A stretch of 64,000 bases of DNA from Dictyobacter vulcani. Lineage in GTDB: Bacteria; Chloroflexota; Ktedonobacteria; Ktedonobacterales; Ktedonobacteraceae. Positions 27,489 through 35,757 of the stretch are shown piece after piece. The DNA lies in assembly GCF_008974265.1 (NCBI RefSeq), contig NZ_BKZW01000002.1, positions 868,001 to 932,000 of the forward strand, in the 5' to 3' direction. The position numbers were made by a program, and so were the translations under genes. The notes beneath the pieces were generated by a model. It was not told the DNA's origin, made no database searches, and saw nothing but the letters and a program-made list of their open reading frames with translations. Within the stretch, counting starts at the first letter, position 1; the number at the start of each line of letters is the position of its first letter.

Positions 27489-28771
27489 AGGCAGGCGGAG
27501 CCTATGTGCCATTGGATCCGGACTATCCAACTGATCGACTGGCCTATATGCTCGCAGATGCCCGGGTCACCACGCTATTAACGCAGAGCAGCCTGCTTGA
27601 ACGCCTACCCGCAGCAAAGACCTCCCATTTCTGTCTGGATAGCGACTGGTCCAGGCTTGAGGCATATGCCGACGACAATCTGGAGCTAGAGATCCAGGCA
27701 GAGAATCTGGCCTACATGATCTATACCTCCGGCTCAACTGGCAGGCCAAAAGGTGTACAGATCTCGCATGCCAATCTGCTAAATCTGGTGTACTGGCACC
27801 GACGAACATACAACGTGCAGCCAGAGGATCGCGCCACCCAACTGGCAGGCATCGCCTTCGACGCCTGCGTCTGGGAAATCTGGCCCTACCTGACCGCCGG
27901 CGCCAGCCTGTATCTTCCCGATGCCAGTACGCGCCTGGATCCAGAGCAGTTGCGTGACTGGCTTGTCAATGAACACATTACCTTGAGTTTTATGCCGACC
28001 CCCATGGCCGAAGGCGTATTAACCTTAGCATGGCCCGAGACGACCGCCTTACGAGCCTTATTGACCGGTGGCGATAAACTGCACTACTATCCAAGCGACA
28101 AATTGCCATTTCGCTTAATTAACCATTATGGTCCGACCGAATTCACAGTCGTTACAAGTGCCGGTGACGTGCCAGTGGGGGCGCAGGAAGAGCGAGCACC
28201 CTCGATCGGCAAGCCCATCGCCAATACCCAGATCTATGTGCTTGACAAGCATCTGCAACTTGTGCCCCAGGGAGTACCTGGAGAACTCTTTGTGGGCGGA
28301 GCCAGTCTGGCGCGTGGCTATTTGCAGCGTGCGGATCTGACAGCAGAGCTTTTTGTCACCCACCCTTTTAGTACCGAGCCAGGAGCACGGCTTTACCGTA
28401 CCGGTGACCTGGTACGCTATTTGCCTGATGGGTCGCTAGAATTTCTGGGCCGTATCGATGCTCAAGTCAAGATTCGTGGTTATCGGATTGAGCCAGGAGA
28501 GATAGAAGCAATATTGTTGCAACACCAGGCGATACGTGACTGTAGCGTCATTTTACATGAAGATAAAGTTGGCAATCGACGACTGGTGGCCTATCTCGTC
28601 GCGCAAGAAAACGCGAGCCTCGACCGGGAAGACATTCGAGCTTATCTGCAAGAGCAGGTTCCTGATTATATGGTGCCAGCTGTAATGGTCATTCTTGAAG
28701 CATTACCATTAACCCGAATGGCAAAGTTGATCGGCGCGCACTACCGGAGCCAGAGCTGCAGCACCTGGTGA
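27413..28771 (+). CDS. NRPS gene C fragment: adenylation domain A6
   Basis: GPDTLVGVCVERS and LKAGGAYVPLDPDYP lead to the ATP-binding core YTSGSTGRPKG at 27722. The pocket region includes FDACVWE (27857) and INHYGPTE. The ten residues read DAWFLGHVVK. This differs from the classic Leu code DAWFLGNVVK only at the seventh position, so Leu is the best guess. Coding enters from upstream of the annotated ATG. It leaves frame at CCC 28713-28715 (PLTPNGKVDRRALP when repaired). Confidence 0.82.
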   Translation: MGPDTLVGVCVERSAEILVALLAILKAGGAYVPLDPDYPTDRLAYMLADARVTTLLTQSSLLERLPAAKTSHFCLDSDWSRLEAYADDNLELEIQAENLAYMIYTSGSTGRPKGVQISHANLLNLVYWHRRTYNVQPEDRATQLAGIAFDACVWEIWPYLTAGASLYLPDASTRLDPEQLRDWLVNEHITLSFMPTPMAEGVLTLAWPETTALRALLTGGDKLHYYPSDKLPFRLINHYGPTEFTVVTSAGDVPVGAQEERAPSIGKPIANTQIYVLDKHLQLVPQGVPGELFVGGASLARGYLQRADLTAELFVTHPFSTEPGARLYRTGDLVRYLPDGSLEFLGRIDAQVKIRGYRIEPGEIEAILLQHQAIRDCSVILHEDKVGNRRLVAYLVAQENASLDREDIRAYLQEQVPDYMVPAVMVILEALPLTRMAKLIGAHYRSQSCSTW

Positions 28772-29445
28772 GCAACGCTACCTATAGCGCCCCGCGGACA
28801 CCATTTGAGCAGCAACTATCCGAGATCTGGTCGCAGGTGTTAGGCCTGCCCCAGGTCGGCATCCATGAGAATTTTTTCGCGCTGGGCGGCGATTCTATTC
28901 TTAGTATTCAGATTGTGGCACGTGCCAATCAGACAGGCTTGAATCTCACCCCCAAAATGCTGTTTCAGCACCAGACGATTGCCGACCTGGCACGCGTGAT
29001 GGCCAAAGAGGAAGCTGAGAGCGCGATTGAAGCGGAGCAAGGCATTATATCCGGACCAGTCGTATTGACTCCCATCGGACACTGGTTTATTGAGCAGCAA
29101 CAGCCGCAACCCAATCATTGGAATCAAGCCATCCTGGTCAGTGTACGCCAGCGTTTAGAGCAGACCCTGCTAGAGCAGGTCGTGAAGCAGATGTTGGAGC
29201 ACCACGATGCCTTACGCTTACGCCTACTCCAAACAGAAGCTAATAGCTGGCAACTGACACAGGCGCTGCCCGATGAAGAGGTACCATTAACTGTATTGGA
29301 TCTGTCAGAGATGCCCATGGCTGAACAGCAAACAGTCTTTGAAGAGGCCGTCAATACAGTACAAACACAGCTAGATATTGTTAACGGACCCCTCCTGCGT
29401 ATCGTGTACTTTGATCTGGGGCACAGCAGGCTGGCCGTTTGCTGA
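28768..29445 (+). CDS. NRPS gene C fragment: PCP6 and N-terminal part of E6
   Basis: The carrier DNFF variant reads ENFFALGGDSILS, with its Ser codon at 28894-28896. The E6 opening is LTPIGHWFIEQQ, then LEHHDALRLRL. One base is missing from GGGG at 29418-29421 in FDLGAQQAGRLL, so the last ~25 bases are out of frame. Confidence 0.78.
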   Translation: MSNATYSAPRTPFEQQLSEIWSQVLGLPQVGIHENFFALGGDSILSIQIVARANQTGLNLTPKMLFQHQTIADLARVMAKEEAESAIEAEQGIISGPVVLTPIGHWFIEQQQPQPNHWNQAILVSVRQRLEQTLLEQVVKQMLEHHDALRLRLLQTEANSWQLTQALPDEEVPLTVLDLSEMPMAEQQTVFEEAVNTVQTQLDIVNGPLLRIVYFDLGHSRLAVC

Positions 29446-31937
29446 TTGTGGTCCATCACCTGGCGATTGATGGTGTTTCCTGGCGTATCCTATTGGAAGA
29501 TATGCAGACAGCCTATGCGCAACTGGCGGCTGATAAAGCGCTGGCGCTACCACGCAAAACAACGTCTTTCCAGCAGTGGACCGCGAAACTCCAGGCCTAT
29601 GCCCAGCAGCCAGAGGTACAGAACGAAGTAGCATACTGGTTGAAGCAATCTCAAGCACATATCCAGCCACTACCGATCGATCAAAACAATGGAGAAAACA
29701 GCATTGCGTCGGCGCACACCGTAACGGTTTCACTGAGTGTAGAAGAGACCCAGGCATTACTGCACGCTGTGCCGCCGGTTTACCATACACAGATGAACGA
29801 CGTCTTATTGACGGCTCTGGTGCAGACCATCACGCAATGGACAGGGCAGGACGCCGTTTTGCTGCATATGGAAGGCCACGGCCGCGAAGAACTGTTTGAT
29901 GGCGTCGATATCTCGCGAACCGTTGGTTGGTTTACCAGCATGTATCCGACCTTGCTTGAAGCCACGACGCCCTCTCAACCTGGTCCCCTGCTTAAAGCAA
30001 TTAAAGAGCAGTTGCGAGCCTTACCCTATCACGGTATCCACTATGGATTGTTACGCTACTTGAGTAATGATGAGCAGGTAAGAGAGCAATTGCGAGCCTT
30101 ACCACAGGCCGAACTCAGCTTTAACTACCTGGGTCAATTTGACCAGATGCTCGCCACTGAAGGACTGTTTGGACCCGCTGGAGAATCAACGGGCCTGCCA
30201 ATGAGTCCACAGAGTAAGCGTGCGCACCTGTTAGATATAACCTGCAGTATTAGTGGTGGTCAACTAAGCATCAGCTTGATGTATAGTCGCAACTTTCACC
30301 GTGTCCAGACCATCAATATGCTGGTGCAGGATTTTGCGCGCAACCTGCGTGAATTGATCGCACACTGCGCCACTGAGGATGCGGGCGGCTATACGCCTTC
30401 AGACTTTTCGCTGGCAACGTTAACGCAAGAACAAATCGACCAGTTAGCAGGCAACAATCGTGAGATCGAGGCTATCTATCCACTCTCATCACTGCAGCAA
30501 GGTCTCCTGTTCCATACGCTCTACTCACCAGGTGATGGTGACTATGTGGTGCAGATTGGAGCAACCCTGCAAGGCACATTGCACTGCGCAGCCTTCAAAG
30601 CAGCCTGGCAGCAAGTCATGGATCACCACAGCATATTACGAACCGCATTCGAACTGAATATAGTAGAAGAACCGCAGCAAATTGTCTATCGTCATCGTCA
30701 AGCGCCATTCTTCGAGCATGACTGGCGTCATCTAATGGTAGATGAGCAGCAAGCACGTCTGGCTACATACTGGCAAGAAGATCGAATGCAAGGCTTTGAC
30801 ATAGACGTAGCGCCATTGATGCGCTTTGCGCTGATCCGACTGGCCGATGACAGTTATGAATTTATCTGGAGCCATCACCATGTCCTGTTAGATGGATGGA
30901 GCATGCCAACGCTGCTACGCGACGTATTCATGGCCTATGAGGCGCTCTGCCAGCACAAGAAGTTACAACTGGCCTATGTACGCCCGTACCAGGACTACAT
31001 TCAGTGGCTGTCCCAGCAAGATATGGGGCAGGCCGAGCGTTTCTGGCGGCAGATGCTAGAGGGCTTTACTGATCCTACGCAACTACGCATCAAGCGTGCG
31101 CCGGCTATAGATGAAGCACCGCACTACGATGAAGAATTGCTTCTGTGTTCAGAAGAGTTAACACAGCAATTACAGCAATTTGCCAGGCAACAGCAACTCA
31201 CCATCAATACACTGGTCCAGGGAGCCTGGTCGCTTGTGCTTAGCCATTATAGTGGTCGGCCTGATATTGTCTTTGGCACCACCGTCTCTGGTCGCCCTGC
31301 TGACTTAGCCGGTGTTGAAGCCATGATTGGCCTGTTTATTAATACACTCCCTATGCGTGTCCAGATCCGGCCTGGTCAGAGTATCCTGTCCTGGTTGCAT
31401 AGTTTACAGGCACAGCAGCTTGAGATGCGGCAGTATGAATATAGTCCACTGGCACAGGTGCAGAATTGGAGCGCTATACCCCGTGGCAGTGCACTGTTCG
31501 AGACCCTCTTCGTCTTTGAGAATTATCCAGTCACGACACAGAATGTCCAGGTGCAAGAAAAGAGCGAATTAGAACTACTCTCATTCCAGGCCCAGGAACA
31601 AACCAACTACCCGCTTACGCTGGTGGCTCATGCAGCCCAACAGCTATCATTAAAATTTATTTACGATAGCCATCGCGTTGCTTCAGAAGACATCAAAAGC
31701 TTTCTGTGGCATATGCAGATGCTGTTGCATGCTTTCATCCATACACCAGAGCAGCAGGTTGCAACAGTATCATTGTTGACGCCAGGCGAGCAACAGCAAT
31801 TACAGCAATGGAATATGACTGGCACTGATTATGCATGTGATGCCAATATTCTCGATCTTTTTGAAGCTCATGTGCAGCATGCGCCCGAAGCGACCGCGGT
31901 AATCTATGGTGAGCAGCGCCTCAGCTATGCGAGTTGA
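29439..31937 (+). CDS. NRPS gene C fragment: E6, C7 and start of A7
   Basis: E6 is intact from HHLAIDGVSWR (29454-29486) through EGHGREE, VGWFTSMYP and NYLGQFD to the GGYTPSDFSLA linker. C7 follows, opening with IYPLSSLQQGLLFHTLY and with HHHVLLDGW from 30873. The A7 N-terminus ends at LSYA, where one G is missing (~31931). Coding enters from the previous fragment, so the annotated start is not real. Confidence 0.85.
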   Translation: MLIVVHHLAIDGVSWRILLEDMQTAYAQLAADKALALPRKTTSFQQWTAKLQAYAQQPEVQNEVAYWLKQSQAHIQPLPIDQNNGENSIASAHTVTVSLSVEETQALLHAVPPVYHTQMNDVLLTALVQTITQWTGQDAVLLHMEGHGREELFDGVDISRTVGWFTSMYPTLLEATTPSQPGPLLKAIKEQLRALPYHGIHYGLLRYLSNDEQVREQLRALPQAELSFNYLGQFDQMLATEGLFGPAGESTGLPMSPQSKRAHLLDITCSISGGQLSISLMYSRNFHRVQTINMLVQDFARNLRELIAHCATEDAGGYTPSDFSLATLTQEQIDQLAGNNREIEAIYPLSSLQQGLLFHTLYSPGDGDYVVQIGATLQGTLHCAAFKAAWQQVMDHHSILRTAFELNIVEEPQQIVYRHRQAPFFEHDWRHLMVDEQQARLATYWQEDRMQGFDIDVAPLMRFALIRLADDSYEFIWSHHHVLLDGWSMPTLLRDVFMAYEALCQHKKLQLAYVRPYQDYIQWLSQQDMGQAERFWRQMLEGFTDPTQLRIKRAPAIDEAPHYDEELLLCSEELTQQLQQFARQQQLTINTLVQGAWSLVLSHYSGRPDIVFGTTVSGRPADLAGVEAMIGLFINTLPMRVQIRPGQSILSWLHSLQAQQLEMRQYEYSPLAQVQNWSAIPRGSALFETLFVFENYPVTTQNVQVQEKSELELLSFQAQEQTNYPLTLVAHAAQQLSLKFIYDSHRVASEDIKSFLWHMQMLLHAFIHTPEQQVATVSLLTPGEQQQLQQWNMTGTDYACDANILDLFEAHVQHAPEATAVIYGEQRLSYAS

Positions 31938-34900
31938 ACTGCCGTGCCAACCAACTGGCTCATTATCTCCGTAGCCTGGATGTAGGGCCGGAAGATCTGG
32001 TGGGACTCTATTTTGAGCGTTCCATTGAAATGATAATAAGTATGCTGGGTATTCTTAAAGCAGGGGGGGCTATGTACCGTTGGATCCTGCCTATCCGACT
32101 GAGCGCATCGCCTTTATGCTAGAAGATGCGCAAATGAAGACTGTGCTGACCCGGCAGCAATTTGCGAGCAGCCTGCCTGAAAGTGCCGAACCGTACTTTT
32201 TGCTTGATCGTGAATGGGAGCGGCTGGCGGCCTATCCAACCGCGAATCTTGACCGAGCGATTGATCGTCAGCATCTGGCGTATATGATCTATACATCGGG
32301 ATCGACCGGTTTTCCCAAAGGCGTCCAGATCACGCATGCCGGATTACTCAATCTAGTGTTCTGGCACCTGCAGGCCTATGAAATCTCTTCGCACGATCGT
32401 GCGACCCAACTGGCGGGTGTGGCCTTTGATGCCAGTGTGTGGGAGATCTGGCCGTATCTCGCAGCAGGAGCCAGCCTGCATATACCCGATGAGCAGACGC
32501 GTCTCTCGCCGCCTGAGTTGCGTGATTGGATGGTGCAACAGGAGATCAGTATCAGTTTCTTACCGACCCCGCTGGCTGAACGGATCATAGCGCTGCCCTG
32601 GCCACAGGAGTGCGCGTTGCGTGCCCTGTTGACCGGAGGTGATAAGTTGCATAGCGCACCTGAAGCAGCATTACCTTTCCGCCTGATCAATCACTATGGT
32701 CCGACGGAATCGACCGTGGTGGCCACGGCCGGAGACGTTCCTGCTGGTTTTTCCGAGCGAGCACCATCCATTGGCAAGGCGATCAGCAATACCCAGGTGT
32801 ATATTTTAAATCGTCATTTACTGCCAGTACCGGTGGGAACTCCTGGTGAACTCTACATCGGTGGTTTAAGTCTGGCTCGTGGTTACTGGCAGCAGCCTGC
32901 CATGACCGCTGAGCGCTTCATTGCCGATCCCTTCAGTCAGGAAGCAGGCGCACGACTCTACAGAACCGGAGACCTGGTCACGTATCTTCCCGATGGCTCG
33001 ATTGAGTTCTTGAGTCGCCTGGATGATCAGGTCAAGGTGCTGGGGTATCGGATCGAACTGGGCGAGATCGAAAGCGTCTTGAGCCAGCATGCCACGATCC
33101 AGGCATGTACCGTCATCGCTCGTGAAGAAGCCGGCGTTACGCACCTGGTCGCTTACGTGGTTACCGCGCCGCAGCAAGGACTGCACATTGAAGATCTGCG
33201 CCAGTATCTTGCAGCGCGTCTGCTGAATTATATGGTTCCGTCCACCTTTATTGAGCTAGAAACCCTGCCTTTGACGGCGAATGGAAAAGTTGACCGTCGA
33301 GCGCTGCAAGCGCTAGACCACAGCGCTGAGCAGAAAGAGCGTACGCTGATCAAACCGCGTACGGAGGTAGAGGCGAAACTGGTTGAATTATGGCAACGAG
33401 TCATGGGTGTTGAAGCGTTGAGTATTCACGATAACTTCTTTGCGCTCGGTGGAGATTCGATTGTCAGTATTCAGATTGTCGCCCGCGCCAAACAGGTTGG
33501 CCTGCAGATTACGCCGAAGATGCTCTTCCAGCATCCAACCATTGCTGAATTAGCCATGGTCGTGATGAGCACGACAGCCGAAACAATCATCGAGTCCGAA
33601 CAAGGCATTGTCACTGGTGAATTGCCATTGACGCCAATACAACACTGGTTCTTTGCGCAACAACTGCCGCAGGCGCAGCATTATAATCAGGCGCTGATCC
33701 TGAGTACGCGTGAACGGCTTGATCCTGAACTGTTAGAGCAGACAGTCAGCCATATTGTGCAGCATCATGACGCGTTACGCATGCGCTATAGCGAGCAAGC
33801 CACTGGCTGGCAGCAGGTAAATAGCGCTGGCGAAACGCATGAAATCGTTGTGATAAAAGATATCGCCGCCCTCTCGCCAGACGAGCAAAAAGTAGCCATT
33901 GGAGCAACCGCGAATGAAGCCCAGATGAGCCTGAATTTACAGGATGGTCCATTGCTACGCATTGTCTACTTTACGTTAAGGTCAGAGCAGCGGGATCGCA
34001 TCCTGATTATTATCCATCATCTCGTAATCGATGGTGTCTCCTGGCGTATCTTCCTGGAAGATTTTGCCAATGTTTACGAGAAGCTACGTAACCAGCACGC
34101 GGTGGTGCTACCCGCCAAGACAACCTCGTTCCGACAGTGGGCGCAGAAACTGGTCGAATATGCTCAGACGCCAGACGCTAAGCAAGAGCTAGCCTACTGG
34201 CTAAGCGCAGCGCAGCAAGACATATTGCCATTACCTGTCGATTATGCACAGGCAGAAAATACGGTTGCCTCAGTGCAAACGATCAGTGTTTCCCTGAGTA
34301 CTGAAGAGACCCAGGCCTTATTGCAGCAAGTACCACAGGCGTATCATACACAGATTAACGATATTCTCCTGACCACGCTGCTGGCCACGCTAACACAATG
34401 GACCGGGCAAAGCAAGCTTCTGATCGATCTGGAAGGACATGGGCGTGAAGATATCCTGGAGCACACCGACATCTCGCGTACCATTGGTTGGTTTACCAGC
34501 ATCTATCCGCTCTTACTGGATGCGCAGGGAAAAACAGAACTGATCGAGATGCTGAAAGTAGTCAAAGAGCAACTACGCGTGTTACCTCAGCACGGTATTG
34601 GCTTTGGGCTCTTGCGTTACTTATGCCAGGATCAACAGATAAGCGAGCAGTTGCAAGCATTACCGCAGGCTGAGATCAGCTTCAACTACCTGGGCCAGTT
34701 TGACCAGGAATTCTCCGAGGAAGCACTATTGGCTCCCGCCTATGAAGATAGTGGTATGCCAGTCAGTCCGCAGGGAAGCAGGGTGCACCAACTGGATATC
34801 AGTGGGAGCGTGGGTGGTGGACAACTACACCTGAACTGGACATACAGCACCAACATCCATCGTCCAGAAACCATTACGACCCTGGCGCATAACTACCTGC

Positions 34901-34975
34901 AGATCCTCCAGAACCTGATTGCATGCTGTATAGAAGAGCATGCAGGTGGCTTTACACCATCAGATTTGCCACTGG
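30450..34975 (+). other. NRPS module 7: C7(DCL)-A7(Leu-like)-PCP7-E7
   Basis: C7 HHHVLLDGW from 30873. A7 pocket DAWFLGHVVK, the same as A6, with very similar flanks (ATQLAG.AFDA.VWEIWPYL, ALLTGGDKLH), suggesting duplication of one Leu module. PCP7 Ser codon 33457-33459. E7 HHLVIDGVSWR from 34015. Confidence 0.82.
31934..32122 (+). CDS. NRPS gene C fragment: short piece of A7 between two frame breaks
   Basis: LNCRANQLAHYLRSLDVGPEDLVGLYFERS...ILKAGG is standard A-domain sequence, lying between the breaks at ~31931 and ~32070 (after a G7 run at 32063-32069). It is too short to stand alone; only the joined reading makes sense. Confidence 0.65.
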   Translation: MNCRANQLAHYLRSLDVGPEDLVGLYFERSIEMIISMLGILKAGGAMYRWILPIRLSASPLC

Positions 34976-35757
34976 CAAAGCTGAGCCAGGAACAGATTGA
35001 TCGTGTATTAGGCTCAGAGCGGGCAATCGAGACCGTCTATCCATTATCGCCCTTACAGCAAGGTCTGCTCTTCCACTCGCTTTATACGCTGGAAGAAGGA
35101 GACTATCTTGTCCAGACGAACTTCACATTTCGTGGTGACCTGCAGATAGAGGCCTTCCAGCGAGCCTGGCAGCAAGTCATTGAGCGCTACGCCATCCTGC
35201 GCACAGCCTTTGTCTGGGATGGGCTGGACCAACCCCAACAGATCGTGCATACGCAGATCGAACTACCCTTTGTCATGCATGACTGGCGTGGCTACAGTCC
35301 AGCTGAGCAGCAGCAACGTCTCACGGAACTCCGGCAACAGGATCGGAGACAAGGCTTTATCTTATCGCAAGCGCCATTGTTGCGTTTAACCCTCATGCGC
35401 ATAACCGATACGGACTATGAGTTCCTGTGGAGCCATCATCATATGCTGCTCGATGGCTGGAGCATGCCAATCCTGCTCAAGGACGTCTTTATCTGCTATG
35501 AAGCATTTACGCAGCAGCAGCTGCCGCAGCTAGAACGGGTCTATCCTTATCAAAACTATATTGCCTGGCTGGTACAACAGGATTTGCAGCAGGCGGAAAC
35601 CTTCTGGCGTCAGCAACTGAAAGGTTTTGAGACACCGCTTGTTTTAGGGGTAGAACGTAGAAAACAAGCACAGGCCCCGATTATCAAGAATGTAAACAAA
35701 GCGTTCCAGCCGAACTCACCGCCGCTCTACAAGAGTTGGCGCGTACCCGCCAGTTGA
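32080..35757 (+). CDS. NRPS gene C fragment: A7-PCP7-E7-C8 (most)
   Basis: A7 core YTSGSTGFPKG at 32290, FDASVWE at ~32426, INHYGPTE. The pocket code DAWFLGHVVK is identical to A6. PCP7 Ser codon is 33457-33459 (GGDSIVS). E7 has HHLVIDGVSWR from 34015 and EGHGRED. C8 has HHHMLLDGW from 35434. The frame is lost near 35700, so the last ~50 bases are spurious: ELTAALQELARTRQLTLN is read only in the next frame. Confidence 0.87.
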   Translation: MDPAYPTERIAFMLEDAQMKTVLTRQQFASSLPESAEPYFLLDREWERLAAYPTANLDRAIDRQHLAYMIYTSGSTGFPKGVQITHAGLLNLVFWHLQAYEISSHDRATQLAGVAFDASVWEIWPYLAAGASLHIPDEQTRLSPPELRDWMVQQEISISFLPTPLAERIIALPWPQECALRALLTGGDKLHSAPEAALPFRLINHYGPTESTVVATAGDVPAGFSERAPSIGKAISNTQVYILNRHLLPVPVGTPGELYIGGLSLARGYWQQPAMTAERFIADPFSQEAGARLYRTGDLVTYLPDGSIEFLSRLDDQVKVLGYRIELGEIESVLSQHATIQACTVIAREEAGVTHLVAYVVTAPQQGLHIEDLRQYLAARLLNYMVPSTFIELETLPLTANGKVDRRALQALDHSAEQKERTLIKPRTEVEAKLVELWQRVMGVEALSIHDNFFALGGDSIVSIQIVARAKQVGLQITPKMLFQHPTIAELAMVVMSTTAETIIESEQGIVTGELPLTPIQHWFFAQQLPQAQHYNQALILSTRERLDPELLEQTVSHIVQHHDALRMRYSEQATGWQQVNSAGETHEIVVIKDIAALSPDEQKVAIGATANEAQMSLNLQDGPLLRIVYFTLRSEQRDRILIIIHHLVIDGVSWRIFLEDFANVYEKLRNQHAVVLPAKTTSFRQWAQKLVEYAQTPDAKQELAYWLSAAQQDILPLPVDYAQAENTVASVQTISVSLSTEETQALLQQVPQAYHTQINDILLTTLLATLTQWTGQSKLLIDLEGHGREDILEHTDISRTIGWFTSIYPLLLDAQGKTELIEMLKVVKEQLRVLPQHGIGFGLLRYLCQDQQISEQLQALPQAEISFNYLGQFDQEFSEEALLAPAYEDSGMPVSPQGSRVHQLDISGSVGGGQLHLNWTYSTNIHRPETITTLAHNYLQILQNLIACCIEEHAGGFTPSDLPLAKLSQEQIDRVLGSERAIETVYPLSPLQQGLLFHSLYTLEEGDYLVQTNFTFRGDLQIEAFQRAWQQVIERYAILRTAFVWDGLDQPQQIVHTQIELPFVMHDWRGYSPAEQQQRLTELRQQDRRQGFILSQAPLLRLTLMRITDTDYEFLWSHHHMLLDGWSMPILLKDVFICYEAFTQQQLPQLERVYPYQNYIAWLVQQDLQQAETFWRQQLKGFETPLVLGVERRKQAQAPIIKNVNKAFQPNSPPLYKSWRVPAS

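Larger units (their letters stand above)
25860..30410 (+). other. NRPS module 6: C6(LCL)-A6(Leu-like)-PCP6-E6
   Basis: C6 has the LCL opening SFAQQRLW and a repaired HHIILDGW at ~26279-26302. A6 pocket DAWFLGHVVK. PCP6 Ser codon 28894-28896. E6 HHLAIDGVSWR 29454-29486. This is the most indel-ridden module outside the corrupted stretch. Confidence 0.78.
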
